A DNA stretch of 64,000 nt from Desulfosporosinus hippei DSM 8344 (lineage in GTDB: Bacteria; Bacillota; Desulfitobacteriia; Desulfitobacteriales; Desulfitobacteriaceae). The notes beneath the pieces are model-generated. The model worked only from the letters and a program-made list of their open reading frames with translations. It ran no database searches and was not told the DNA's origin. How positions within the stretch are numbered: the stretch's first letter is position 1; every line of letters starts with the position of its first letter. A program made the position numbers and the translations under genes. The DNA is taken from NCBI RefSeq assembly GCF_900100785.1, contig NZ_FNCP01000013.1, positions 1 to 64,000 of the forward strand, written 5' to 3'. Of this stretch, positions 16,911-25,837 are shown in pieces.

Positions 16911-18116
16911 ATGACAGTTGATTTATCCGTTATGTACTGCGGCATAAAACACGATAGCCCCTTTATCTTAGCCCCTTCACCCACAACGGATCATGTGGAT
17001 CGTTTGATTCAGGCTTTTGAAGCCGGATGGGCTGGGGCCGTCTTAAAGACTGTTGCTGTTGATTCGCGAATTGTAAGTCGTGTTTTTCCCATGGTTACCA
17101 GCGTGGAACGAGAGAAAGCCTTCATCGGTCTGCAAAACATTGATCTTGTCTCCGAACACTCTGTTGAAATTGTTGAACAGAATGTAAAAATTCTAAAAGA
17201 GAAATTCCCCCATAAAGTTGTCGTTCCAAGTATCATGGCCTTTAGCAAGGAGGATTGGCAATCCTTAACCCAGCGTTTTGTTAAGGCGGGAGCTGATATT
17301 ATTGAATGTAGTATCTGGCATCCCCATGGTACAGAATGGACCTTATGTACTAAAGTTGATGAACCGGTAGGAACTGAGCAAATCGCCGGTTGGGTTAAAG
17401 AAGTAGCCGGAGATGTTCCCATCGTGATCAAATTATCTGCCTCAGATTCCGATATCATTGCTACGGCTGCAGCGGTAGAGCGCAGTGGTGCTAATGGAGT
17501 CAGTGCAATTAATACTATTAAAAGTATTACCGGAGTCAATTTAGACACCTTAATCCCTTATCCCAATATAGCAGGGGTTTCAACCTACGGCGGACTTTCC
17601 GGTCCGGCCTTAAAACCAATTGCCTTACGTTGTACAGCTGAGATTGCCCAAAAGGTTAATTTAGATATTGCGTCCAGCGGCGGAATTACAACTTGGCAGG
17701 ATTGTGCTGAATTTCTTCTTCTGGGAGCCAGTACTTTGCAGTTGTGCACTGCTGTTTTACGTTTTGGCATAGGAATCATCGAAGAACTAAAACAGGGCTT
17801 AGAAGGTTGGATGATGGAAAAGGGTTTTCAAAATCTAACCGATGTAATTGGTAAATCATTGCCCTATCTGGTTGAGCACTCTCGACTTCCGAGAGGGATA
17901 CAAGTCGTTTCCCAAATCAATGAAGAGGCCTGTAATGCCTGTGGGGCTTGCTACACAGCTTGCCATTCCGGTGGGCATGGAGCAATAAGCTTTTTTGATG
18001 GGCAACCTCGGGTGGATGTGAATACTTGCATAGGGTGTGGACTTTGCCACTCTATGTGTTTTATGAAGGCGATATCTTTAATCCGGCCTAATGGTAAACC
18101 AAGCAGTGGGTTTTAG
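16911..18116 (+). CDS. PreA-like dihydropyrimidine dehydrogenase/DHODH-family protein
   Basis: This 401-residue FMN TIM-barrel protein has two C-terminal 4Fe-4S sites (CNACGACYTACHSGG near 342 and CIGCGLCHSMC near 374). This is the architecture of PreA, the catalytic subunit of NAD-dependent dihydropyrimidine dehydrogenase. The barrel shows APSPTTDHVD, VIKLSASDSD and SSGGITTWQDCAEFLLLGA, the usual phosphate-binding end. No separate PreT is present, but YgfK contains a PreT-like FAD/NAD domain and might supply electrons. I infer a reduction or oxidation step on a heterocyclic intermediate of purine breakdown. A role in uracil or thymine reduction remains possible. GAAGGGG precedes ATG 16911. 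Confidence 0.8.
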   Translation: MTVDLSVMYCGIKHDSPFILAPSPTTDHVDRLIQAFEAGWAGAVLKTVAVDSRIVSRVFPMVTSVEREKAFIGLQNIDLVSEHSVEIVEQNVKILKEKFPHKVVVPSIMAFSKEDWQSLTQRFVKAGADIIECSIWHPHGTEWTLCTKVDEPVGTEQIAGWVKEVAGDVPIVIKLSASDSDIIATAAAVERSGANGVSAINTIKSITGVNLDTLIPYPNIAGVSTYGGLSGPALKPIALRCTAEIAQKVNLDIASSGGITTWQDCAEFLLLGASTLQLCTAVLRFGIGIIEELKQGLEGWMMEKGFQNLTDVIGKSLPYLVEHSRLPRGIQVVSQINEEACNACGACYTACHSGGHGAISFFDGQPRVDVNTCIGCGLCHSMCFMKAISLIRPNGKPSSGF

Positions 18117-18205
18117 AGTACCAGGATGTCGGATTATTTAAATAAGTAGCTATTAACATTTATGATCACTAACTAACCAACTTTAATAGAGAGGATGAAG
18201 ATCGT

Positions 18206-19534
18206 ATGATTCTAGTCGCAAACGGTACAGTCTTAACCTTGGGGAAAAGTAATCAAGTAATTCCAAACGGCGGGGTTCTGATCCAGGACAGTAAAATTGT
18301 AGAGGTCGGTTCAACCTCAGACTTACAAAAACGTTTTCCCGAGGCGGAATTCATTGATGCTCGTGGAAAAGTAATTATGCCGGGTATGATTAATACTCAT
18401 ATGCATCTCTATAGTACCTTCGCCAGAGGAATGGATTCCAAGAGTAAGCCGCCAAAGAGCTTTGGAGATATTTTAGAGGGGCTTTGGTGGAAGCTTGATA
18501 AACTGTTAACAATTGATGACGTCTATTATAGCGGCCTAACTCCTTTGATTGAGTGTATTAAGACGGGGACAACCACAATTATCGATCATCATGCCAGCCC
18601 AATGGCTATTACGGGAAGTTTATCAACTTTGGCAAAAGCAGCCAAAGAAATGGGAGTCCGGGCTGCCTTTTGTTATGAAGTCTCAGATCGAGATGGGGAT
18701 GAGATTGCTCAAGAGGGAATTAAAGAGAATGTGGACTTTATTGCCGAGTGTCAGGCTAAGCCGGACTCCATGGTGGCAGGGATGTTTGGACTCCATGCTT
18801 CACTGACTTTATCCGATGAAACCTTGACGAAGTGCAGCGAGGAAGCTAAACGTTTAGGAGCAGGATTTCACGTTCATGTTGCCGAAGGAAAAGAAGATTT
18901 AGACGACAGTCTCTCTAAATATGGAATGAGAGTGGTTGAACGACTTAACAAATTTGGGATCTTAGGACCAAAAAGTATTGCTGTACACTGTGTACATATC
19001 GACGATCACGAAATCGACCTTTTAAAGACTACTCAAACCCAAGTTGTGCATAATCCTGAATCCAACATGGGAAATGCCGTGGGTGTGACACCGGTTCTGA
19101 AAATGTTAAGTGCAGGTGTTAAAGTAGGACTGGGGACAGATGGTTACACCTGTGATATGTTCGAGAGCGGAAAAGTAGCAAATATCCTGCACAAACATGC
19201 TGCTGCTGATCCCAGCGTTGCTTGGGGTGAAGTGCCGCAAATGCTTTATGGCAATAATCCTGAGATTGCTTCGGATTTATTCGGCGGAAAGTTTGGGGAG
19301 TTGACCGCAGGAGCTTGGGCAGATATTATTGTTGTTGACTATGTACCACCGACTCCTCTGGGTTCAAACAATTGGAGCGGGCATCTCCTTTTTGGTGTTT
19401 CAGGGAGGTCTGTTGAAACTACCATAATCAATGGTCGTGTGCGGATGCTCGATCGAAAGCTCATTGATATTGATGAAGAGGCTATTGGTGCTCGTTCAAG
19501 AGAGTTGGCACAGGCACTTTGGAATAGAATTTGA
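18206..19534 (+). CDS. ssnA: SsnA-type amidohydrolase
   Basis: This 442-residue metal-dependent hydrolase has the same length as E. coli SsnA. Metal ligands are visible as NTHMHLYS (HxH, about 64-71), HVHVAEG (about 225), the following AVHCVH, and the C-terminal GLGTDGYTCDM. SsnA is a conserved partner of YgeX, YgeY, YgeW and YgfK in the anaerobic purine cluster. It is taken to open or deaminate a ring-derived intermediate; the exact reaction is not deducible here. GAGAGGATGAAG precedes ATG 18206. Its stop is followed closely by the threonine-synthase-like gene, with GAGGTGAT overlapping the TGA. Confidence 0.88.
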   Translation: MILVANGTVLTLGKSNQVIPNGGVLIQDSKIVEVGSTSDLQKRFPEAEFIDARGKVIMPGMINTHMHLYSTFARGMDSKSKPPKSFGDILEGLWWKLDKLLTIDDVYYSGLTPLIECIKTGTTTIIDHHASPMAITGSLSTLAKAAKEMGVRAAFCYEVSDRDGDEIAQEGIKENVDFIAECQAKPDSMVAGMFGLHASLTLSDETLTKCSEEAKRLGAGFHVHVAEGKEDLDDSLSKYGMRVVERLNKFGILGPKSIAVHCVHIDDHEIDLLKTTQTQVVHNPESNMGNAVGVTPVLKMLSAGVKVGLGTDGYTCDMFESGKVANILHKHAAADPSVAWGEVPQMLYGNNPEIASDLFGGKFGELTAGAWADIIVVDYVPPTPLGSNNWSGHLLFGVSGRSVETTIINGRVRMLDRKLIDIDEEAIGARSRELAQALWNRI

Positions 19535-19545
19535 GGTGATCTTTG

Positions 19546-20787
19546 ATGAAAAATGTGTTAGGACTGCGCTGTATTGATTGTGGAAAGCAAGTCCCGGCAG
19601 TAGCAGGGACCTATACCTGCCCCTCCTGTGGCAAAACCGGCGGCATCATGGATGTGGAATATGATTACAAAGTGATTAATCAATTGACCTCCCGTGAGCA
19701 GCTGGCTCAGTCCAAAGACTATTCGATTTTTCGCTACATGCCTTTTCTACCCATCGAACCGAATTCTGCCCGCCCTCATTTGAGAGTTGGCTGGAGTCCA
19801 CTTTATAAACCTCAGGGCTTGGGAAAAAGCTTAGGTATGAGTAATCTTTATGTCAAAGATGATGGTCAAAACCCGACGGCATCTCTTAAAGATCGAGCTT
19901 CGATCATTGCTGTTATTAAAGCTGTAGAGGAAAAGGCACCCACAGTTGCCGCATCTTCTACAGGTAATGCAGCTTCCTCTTTGGCCGGCAGTGCGGCGGC
20001 TATGGGTATTAAGTCAGTAATATTTGTGCCAAGCCGTGCCCCCCAAGGGAAGGTAGCTCAATTACTGATTTTTGGAGCTACGGTCATCAGTGTTCAAGGA
20101 TCTTATGAAGATACATTCAGGCTATCGGCTGAGGCGATTGAACGATTTGGCTGGTATAATCGCAATGCGGCCATCAATCCCTACCTGGTTGAAGGTAAAA
20201 AGACAGTTGCCTTGGAAATTGCCGAACAATTAAACTGGGAGGTGCCGGATTGGGTTATCCTTTCCGTGGGGGATGGCTGTACAATAGCAGGGGTTTGGAA
20301 GGGCTTTAAGGATCTGTATAATGCCGGCTGGATCGATCGTTTACCAAAAATTGCGGGAGTGCAGTCAACGGGCTGTTGTCCTCTGGTGGATGCTTTTGTG
20401 GAAAATCGTCCTTGGCGTCCCAAAGAAGAGAATACCATCGCTGACAGTATCGCTGTCGGTGTGCCTCGAAATCCGGATAAGGCCTTAAATGCAGTTCGCG
20501 AATCCGGTGGAACAATGGTTGGTGTGTCAGATGAGGAAATCCTGGCAGCCATGCGAGAACTGGGTAGAACCAGCGGTATTTTTGGCGAGCCGGCTGGAGT
20601 AACTGGAACTGCCGGACTTAAGGTTTTGGTGGAAAAAGGCGTGATTGGTGCCGACGAAAAAGTAGTATCAATTGTAACCGGTAATGGCTTAAAGGACGTT
20701 CAAAACGCCATTAAGGCAGTTGGTGAGCCGATTAAGGTTGAGCCATCCTTAAAGGAACTGCTGGTTAAGCTCGAAGGAAAAGTCTGA
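19546..20787 (+). CDS. Threonine synthase-like PLP enzyme
   Basis: This 413-residue fold-type II PLP enzyme has an N-terminal zinc-ribbon-like segment (CIDC near residue 9 and CPSC near 26) typical of one threonine synthase branch. The Schiff-base lysine is in NPTASLKDRAS, where threonine synthases usually have GSFKDR. The phosphate loop is SSTGNAASSLAG. I chose ATG 19546 behind GAGGTGAT. Its place between ssnA and another fold-II enzyme, inside a sigma-54 purine operon, speaks against threonine biosynthesis. I infer elimination or lyase chemistry on a diaminopropionate-like or carbamoylated amino acid, but have no direct proof. Confidence 0.75.
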   Translation: MKNVLGLRCIDCGKQVPAVAGTYTCPSCGKTGGIMDVEYDYKVINQLTSREQLAQSKDYSIFRYMPFLPIEPNSARPHLRVGWSPLYKPQGLGKSLGMSNLYVKDDGQNPTASLKDRASIIAVIKAVEEKAPTVAASSTGNAASSLAGSAAAMGIKSVIFVPSRAPQGKVAQLLIFGATVISVQGSYEDTFRLSAEAIERFGWYNRNAAINPYLVEGKKTVALEIAEQLNWEVPDWVILSVGDGCTIAGVWKGFKDLYNAGWIDRLPKIAGVQSTGCCPLVDAFVENRPWRPKEENTIADSIAVGVPRNPDKALNAVRESGGTMVGVSDEEILAAMRELGRTSGIFGEPAGVTGTAGLKVLVEKGVIGADEKVVSIVTGNGLKDVQNAIKAVGEPIKVEPSLKELLVKLEGKV

Positions 20788-20823
20788 AGCCGGAATCATA
20801 ACACGAATTGAAGGAGGACTAAT

Positions 20824-22302
20824 ATGAGAAGCTTGATCAATTTAGAAATTAATGAAGAGCAGCTTAAGAAATCCGTACAGAGTGTTAAAGAAAAAAATAT
20901 TGTTATCCCTACCTTGGCGCAAATGAAGGATCCTAATAAGATACCTGAATCCATTAAAGAGAAGCTGAAGAAAACCGGCTTATGGGATGTTGACCCGATT
21001 AACTTATTCAGAATTTCTTGGAAGAACCAACCGGTCAAAGAAGGCGGTTTATTCAATCTGCTGCCGAATTATGTGGAAATCCCTTCTGAAATTTCAGGGG
21101 TTAAAGCCAGAATTATTGCTATGGCAGGTAAATATTTTCCGACGGGTGCTCATAAGGTGGGAGCAAGTTTTGCTTGCTTAGTCCCTCGTTTAGTTACGGG
21201 ACAATTTGATCCGAAATATCATGAAGCTGTTTGGCCTTCAACCGGTAACTACTGCCGTGGCGGAGCCTACAATTCCGCTTTATTAGGCTGCAAATCCATC
21301 GCTATTTTGCCTGAAAATATGAGCAGAGAGCGTTTCGAATGGCTGAAGACCGTTGCCGGGGAAATCATCGCCACTCCGGGCAGTGAAAGCAATGTTAAGG
21401 AAATCTATGATAAAACCTGGGAACTGCGCCGAACCCGGGATAATGTTGTGATATTTAATCAGTTTGGTGAACTGGGCAATCATTTGTGGCATTATGAAGT
21501 CACAGGAAATGCTATGCATGAAATTATCAAAGCTGAAATGGGCGCGAAGGGGAAATTGGCAGGGGTTTGCTTAACTTCCGGTTCTGCCGGTACCCTGGGC
21601 AGCGGAGACTACTTAAAAGATCAGTATCCTCATGCCAAGATCGCCGTCGGTGAAGCTTTACAATGCCCAACCTTACTGGATAATGGTTTCGGAGAACACA
21701 GAATCGAAGGTATTGGGGATAAACATATCCCTTGGGTTCACAATGTTAAAAATACGGATATGGTCATTGCTATTGATGATAATGATAGCTTGGGGCTGTT
21801 CCGTCTCTTTAATGAACCGGCAGGACAAGACTATTTGAGAGAGCAAGGAATCTCGGAAGAGGTCATTACTAAGCTTTCTTGGGTAGGAATTTCCGGTGCG
21901 GCAAATATTTTATCTTGCATCAAATTTGCCAAGTACTATGAGTTAACCGAGGATGATATTGTCATTACTGTCCTCACAGACTCCGCAGAAATGTACCAGT
22001 CCAGATTGAAAGAAATGGAAGAAGAACGCGGCAAAGTCTATAATGCAGTCAATGCCGCCGTCGACCATAATCGAAATGTCCTGGGTGTCAGAACCGACTC
22101 AATGGAAGAACTGACCTATCTAACCAGAAAACGCATCCATAACCTCAAGTATTACACTTGGATTGAACAGCAAGAGTATGACTTGAGCGAACTGAATGCC
22201 CAATGGTACGATTATGACAATTACTGGGGACGACTCCACAAGATGGCCCCCGAACTGGATAAATTAATCGAACAGTTCAACGCCATGACCGGCGTGTCGT
22301 AG
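20824..22302 (+). CDS. PLP-dependent fold-type II enzyme, divergent
   Basis: This 492-residue protein of the tryptophan synthase beta superfamily has the likely PLP lysine in GAHKVGASFACL (residue 111). The nearby substrate/phosphate motifs are WPSTGNYCRGGAYNSAL and TSGSAGTLGSGDYLK. It is longer than cysteine synthases and carries a charged C-terminal extension (about 390-492). It is the second extra fold-II enzyme of the operon and has no counterpart in the E. coli cluster. I infer that it handles an amino-acid-like product of purine ring opening. The reaction is unknown. GGAGG precedes ATG 20824 with good spacing. Confidence 0.75.
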   Translation: MRSLINLEINEEQLKKSVQSVKEKNIVIPTLAQMKDPNKIPESIKEKLKKTGLWDVDPINLFRISWKNQPVKEGGLFNLLPNYVEIPSEISGVKARIIAMAGKYFPTGAHKVGASFACLVPRLVTGQFDPKYHEAVWPSTGNYCRGGAYNSALLGCKSIAILPENMSRERFEWLKTVAGEIIATPGSESNVKEIYDKTWELRRTRDNVVIFNQFGELGNHLWHYEVTGNAMHEIIKAEMGAKGKLAGVCLTSGSAGTLGSGDYLKDQYPHAKIAVGEALQCPTLLDNGFGEHRIEGIGDKHIPWVHNVKNTDMVIAIDDNDSLGLFRLFNEPAGQDYLREQGISEEVITKLSWVGISGAANILSCIKFAKYYELTEDDIVITVLTDSAEMYQSRLKEMEEERGKVYNAVNAAVDHNRNVLGVRTDSMEELTYLTRKRIHNLKYYTWIEQQEYDLSELNAQWYDYDNYWGRLHKMAPELDKLIEQFNAMTGVS

Positions 22303-22317
22303 TAGGGCGTGTCGTAC

Positions 22318-22337
22318 GGACGGTCCTTTTAACACGT
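22318..22337. repeat. REP-like arm, inverted copy of 25838-25857
   Basis: These 20 bp (GGACGGTCCTTTTAACACGT) are the exact reverse complement of 25838-25857, 3.5 kb away. Such GGGACGGTCC/AAAGGACCGTCC motifs are typical REP-like palindromes of genomes that carry RAYT transposases, and a RAYT gene lies between the two copies. Confidence 0.75.
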
Positions 22338-22368
22338 TTTTTCGTAAGTTCATAGTTAACAACTCGAA

Positions 22369-22409
22369 AGAGGCAGGGGTTCTTGCATAGGAACTACTGC
22401 TTCTTTTTA
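22369..22409 (+). terminator. Terminator of the permease-PLP operon
   Basis: AGGCAG and GTTC pair with GAAC and CTGCTT around a short loop and are followed by CTTTTTAT. It closes the operon 67 nt after the second PLP enzyme. Confidence 0.65.
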
Positions 22410-22432
22410 TACTAATTAGGAAGTATCAGCTT

Positions 22433-22730
22433 TTGCATGCTGCAAGGAGGCTGAGGTGGGAAGACAGTGCGGCAAGAAGGTTTAACTCGTGCGAAGACAG
22501 TGCTGCGGGAAAGTATAACGCGTGGGAAGAAAGTGTCGTCGTCGTTTTAGTCGTTTGAAGCATAAGTGCGTGCAACTGTGGTGCTTTCGCTCCGAGGCTT
22601 CTTCGCTAAGTTAACTCATGCTAAGTTAGTGTCTGCAATAAGAGTAATCCGTGCGAAAACAACGCTGCAAGAAGGAATAACTCGTGGAAGACAGTGTCTT
22701 CGTCGTCGTCGTCGGCCAAAGTATTTTGAA
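22433..22730 (+). repeat. Imperfect 33-nt tandem repeats
   Basis: Units starting GAAGACAGTG or GAAGAAAGTG begin at 22460, 22493 and 22526, exactly 33 nt apart. Two diverged units (22655 and 22687) follow after an unrelated 100-nt stretch, and both blocks end in GTCGTCG runs. In one frame the first block reads as an 11-residue repeat (EDSAARRFNSC, EDSAAGKYNAW, EESV) from TTG 22433 to TGA near 22558, but no good ribosome binding site is seen. It is either minisatellite-like DNA or the decayed remains of a repeat protein. Confidence 0.6.
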
Positions 22731-22750
22731 AAGAAAGGATGCTGTTGCAA

Positions 22751-24133
22751 ATGTCAATTTTAATAAAAAATGCTTCCTATATTATAAGTTTTAATGATCG
22801 GGACGAGATATTGGAGAATGCCGATCTTCTTATAGAAGGAAATAGAATAACTGCCGTAGGACGGGATTTGAGCTTGAACCCCATGGATAATCCTCAGATT
22901 ATTGACGCTCAGGGAATGGCAGTCCTTCCTGGATTGGTGAACACTCATCACCATCTCTATCAGACCTTATTTCGCGGACTTCCTGAAGTACAGGGGATGC
23001 CTCTCTTTTACTGGCTGGTTAATCTCTATGAGTTTTGGCGGCATATCATCCCCGATGCTGTCTATTATGGGGCGATGGTAGGTTTCAGCGAGCTGCTGCG
23101 CACAGGTTGCACCTTAACAACAGATCATCATTATGTTTTTCCAAGGGGGAAAGCCAGCAATTTCATCGATACACAAATTAATGCCGCCCAAGAGATTGGA
23201 ATTCGCTTCCATGCTACCCGGGGGTCTATGTCCTTAGGAAAAAGTGAAGGGGGGTTGCCGCCGGATGAGGTGGTTCAGGACGCGGAGACAATCCTTAAAG
23301 ATTCCCAGCGTTTGATTGAGAGGTATCACGATCCTGCTGATTACTCGATGACACGCTTAGCGCTGGCCCCTTGTTCCCCCTTTTCTGTAAGCCTTGACTT
23401 GATGCGGCAGTCACAATTATTAGCCAGAGAAAAAGGGGTTATGCTGCATACCCATTTAGCCGAGACCCTAGATGAAGAAAAATTTTGTCTCGAACGTTAT
23501 GGACGCCGGCCGGTAGAGTTAATGGAAGACGTGGGCTGGATAGGACCTGATGTCTGGTTTGCCCATGCAATTCATCTTAGTGAACGGGAAATAAACCTGC
23601 TGGCTCAGAGTGGGTCAGGGGTTGCCCACTGTCCAAGTTCAAACATGAAGCTTGGCAGCGGGATTTGCCCAACTTCAGATTTGGTTAGAGCGGGGGCAAA
23701 ACTAGGGATAGCTGTTGACGGAAGTGCCAGTAATGACGGTTCAAATATGTGGGAGGAGGTGCGCAGAGCTTATCTTCTGAACCATCTCCGTTATAAGGAT
23801 GAAGGGTTGTCGGCTTATGAAACTCTGAAATGTGCTACCCGTGGGGGGGCAGATGTCTTAGGCAGGCCTGATACAGGGCGACTGGAAGCAGGGAAGGCAG
23901 CAGATATCATTCTCATTGATCTAAAAGATGTAGCCTATGCGGGTTCCCACGACCCTTTGGTTTCCATAGTTTGCTGCGGGAATCATAGCTTTGTTGATAC
24001 AACAATCGTCAACGGAAAAGTTGTTGTTCGCAAGGGACAACTTCTAACACAGGACGCAGAAGAAATTCGAAAAAAGGCTCATCAAGTAGCCTGCGAAATC
24101 GTCCAAAAGGAGCGCAGCTTGAAGAGTTTTTAG
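22751..24133 (+). CDS. 8-oxoguanine deaminase-like amidohydrolase
   Basis: This 460-residue ATZ/TRZ-type amidohydrolase most resembles 8-oxoguanine deaminase (8-oxoguanine to urate and ammonia). Metal-binding motifs are NTHHHLYQTLFRG (about 67), HTHLAET, AHAIHL and the final AVDGSASNDGSN. The likely start is ATG 22751 (MSILIKNASYI); the upstream in-frame ATG at 22739 directly abuts the AAAGGA site. It has no recognisable sigma-54 promoter and stands alone between repeat-rich DNA and a RAYT transposase gene, flanked by inverted REP copies. It would feed urate into the same pathway. Guanine or hydroxyatrazine-type substrates are alternatives. Confidence 0.8.
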   Translation: MSILIKNASYIISFNDRDEILENADLLIEGNRITAVGRDLSLNPMDNPQIIDAQGMAVLPGLVNTHHHLYQTLFRGLPEVQGMPLFYWLVNLYEFWRHIIPDAVYYGAMVGFSELLRTGCTLTTDHHYVFPRGKASNFIDTQINAAQEIGIRFHATRGSMSLGKSEGGLPPDEVVQDAETILKDSQRLIERYHDPADYSMTRLALAPCSPFSVSLDLMRQSQLLAREKGVMLHTHLAETLDEEKFCLERYGRRPVELMEDVGWIGPDVWFAHAIHLSEREINLLAQSGSGVAHCPSSNMKLGSGICPTSDLVRAGAKLGIAVDGSASNDGSNMWEEVRRAYLLNHLRYKDEGLSAYETLKCATRGGADVLGRPDTGRLEAGKAADIILIDLKDVAYAGSHDPLVSIVCCGNHSFVDTTIVNGKVVVRKGQLLTQDAEEIRKKAHQVACEIVQKERSLKSF

Positions 24134-24256
24134 CGGGCCAGCATTAGTTAAGCCTGTAAGGATTTGATCTGTTGCTTTAACTTACTTCGAGGGCGATTTG
24201 TTTAATACTCATGGCTGGCTATTATACACTATTGCATTTGTCGGAAGAATAAATTC

Positions 24257-24282
24257 TAGCCCTCTCATAACTGGGAGGGCTA
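24257..24282 (+). terminator. Hairpin after the deaminase gene
   Basis: An 8-bp stem TAGCCCTC/GAGGGCTA with a 10-nt loop lies 120 nt after the deaminase stop. It has no T run. Confidence 0.4.
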
Positions 24283-24455
24283 CTGGCAGTTAACAAACGA
24301 AATACTAATTTCCCATCCTTAGGCTAGTCCTTTCTTGCTATGAAAATATGAGTTTTCATCCCTAAGTTTTATGCTGCATTCTTTTATAGTCTTTTCACAA
24401 TGCTCTCTAATTCTTAGGGTATGGGAATAAGCCATATACCCCTTATGTTCAGAAG

Positions 24456-24491
24456 AAAATCACAGAATTATTAGTAAAATTCTGTGATTTT
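24456..24491. terminator. Bidirectional terminator hairpin
   Basis: A perfect 14-bp stem AAAATCACAGAATT/AATTCTGTGATTTT with an 8-nt loop carries T runs outward on both strands. It lies between the deaminase gene and the RAYT gene. The rest of 24134-24643 holds no gene I can support. Confidence 0.75.
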
Positions 24492-24643
24492 TTCTATAAT
24501 TATCAGCTTAAATATGGTAATATATTGTAATGATAAGAAGATGTAAGGCGAGTTTTAGCAAAATGGATTAGGGGCAAGTCTCTTAGGATAAACAATATAT
24601 AATGTTTTTTGCGCTAAAAAGAGTTCTGAGTGGAGGGGGTTAT

Positions 24644-25441
24644 TTGACAAGATTACAGAGAAAGTACAGTAATACAGGATGCTACCATATAATGCTTCGG
24701 GGTAACGAAAAAAAGAATATATTTCTTGATGATGAAGATCGACAAAAGTTCATTAATGTCATGGATAAGAAAAATTCTCAAGCGGAACTGTCGTTATATG
24801 CTTATTGTCTGATGAGTAATCATGTTCATTTAGTTTTAAAAGACAGAACGAACGAGTTATCCCTGATCATGAAGGGGATTGCCACAAGCTATGCGATGTA
24901 TTTTAACAAAAAATACTGTCGTGTTGGCCATGTGTTTCAAGATCGTTTTAAAAGTGAAACCGTTGAAGATGAACGTTATTTAATGGCAGTAATTCGATAC
25001 GTGCACCGTAATCCGCTAAAAGCAAAACTGGTGGAGTCTCCGGAAGGATATAAGTGGAGTAGTTATTGGTGCTACATGAATCCTGATGAGCCCGCTGCAA
25101 ACCTTGTTGATACTCAGTACATTCTTAATACGATAGCTGTTAATCCCAAATCTGCTGTTCGAGAGTTTAATCGATTTGTTATGGAAAATAACGATGACAA
25201 ATTCCTGGACATGGATGAAGGCGGTATCCGTACTCTAGAAGATGCGGAATTATATTTGAATAACTATCTTCAGAAAAATTGGCCGGAATTCAGCAGGAAG
25301 GAAATTCGAACTAATAGGAGTTTGAGGAATGAGATAATAGCAGTCCTGCGCAAAAACACGGAGTTGCCTATTGTGGGCATAGCAAAGCTGCTGGCAGTCA
25401 ATCGAGGGGTTGTTGAGAGAGTAAGGCCAGAATATTATTAG
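24644..25441 (+). CDS. REP-associated tyrosine transposase (RAYT, Y1_Tnp)
   Basis: This 265-residue HUH nuclease of the TnpA-REP family has the metal-binding HUH motif SNHVHLV (about 57-63) and the catalytic tyrosine in VIRYVHRNP (about 118). The start region YSNTGCYHIMLRGN is typical of the family. A C-terminal helix-turn-helix-like tail (about 225-265) is present. I chose TTG 24644 behind GGAGGGGG. RAYTs cut and join single-stranded REP hairpins. The 20-bp inverted REP copies at 22318 and 25838 are the obvious candidate substrates. Confidence 0.9.
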   Translation: MTRLQRKYSNTGCYHIMLRGNEKKNIFLDDEDRQKFINVMDKKNSQAELSLYAYCLMSNHVHLVLKDRTNELSLIMKGIATSYAMYFNKKYCRVGHVFQDRFKSETVEDERYLMAVIRYVHRNPLKAKLVESPEGYKWSSYWCYMNPDEPAANLVDTQYILNTIAVNPKSAVREFNRFVMENNDDKFLDMDEGGIRTLEDAELYLNNYLQKNWPEFSRKEIRTNRSLRNEIIAVLRKNTELPIVGIAKLLAVNRGVVERVRPEYY

Positions 25442-25474
25442 CTGTTTAATATAGAGAAAATCCCTATGGTAAAT

Positions 25475-25506
25475 CAGTACTCTAAAATATTTGAGTGCTG
25501 TTTTTT
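25475..25506 (+). terminator. Terminator of the RAYT gene
   Basis: An 8-bp stem CAGTACTC/GAGTGCTG (one GT pair) is followed directly by six T. Positions 25507-25816 contain AT-rich DNA with no gene I can support. Confidence 0.75.
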
Positions 25507-25816
25507 GTTTGGAAAATTATAATTTGGACATTGGTTAGTGTAAAGTGAAACGCAGTTAATCGATGATATCGCATTCCATTAAAGAAAAAATAATACTTTT
25601 GATTGTAGTAATAATCCTCGGTGTAATATTAACTATTTTTTTTCTGGATTGATGTGTCCCAAGAGATTACAAGATCTATTGTCTGTATGGGGAGTTTTTT
25701 GCTAATAAGATGACAAACTCAAAAAAGCTTAAAGAGTTATTCAAATATAATTCTGCATCTTCTAGTTAGTTGCAAATATTTTCTTTAATACCTATCGGTG
25801 TTAGATTAGGTTTGTC

Positions 25817-25828
25817 TGGTTATAACCA
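25817..25828. promoter_or_regulatory. TGGTTATAACCA palindrome, possible activator site
   Basis: This exact 12-bp palindrome lies about 45 bp upstream of the dpaL sigma-54 promoter. It differs from both other palindrome families of the cluster. Binding by an activator or repressor is only inferred. Confidence 0.35.
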
Positions 25829-25837
25829 AATGTCTAT

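Noticed and set aside
17009-17548. A 179-codon minus-strand frame in the PreA-like gene
   Set aside because: Complementary shadow of the TIM-barrel coding sequence; no domain or start signal.
22433-22730. CRISPR array
   Set aside because: The 33-nt units are contiguous without spacers, not palindromic, and no cas genes are present.
22566-22763. A 65-codon frame in the tandem repeat region
   Set aside because: Arginine-rich low-complexity translation of repeat DNA that overlaps the real deaminase start.
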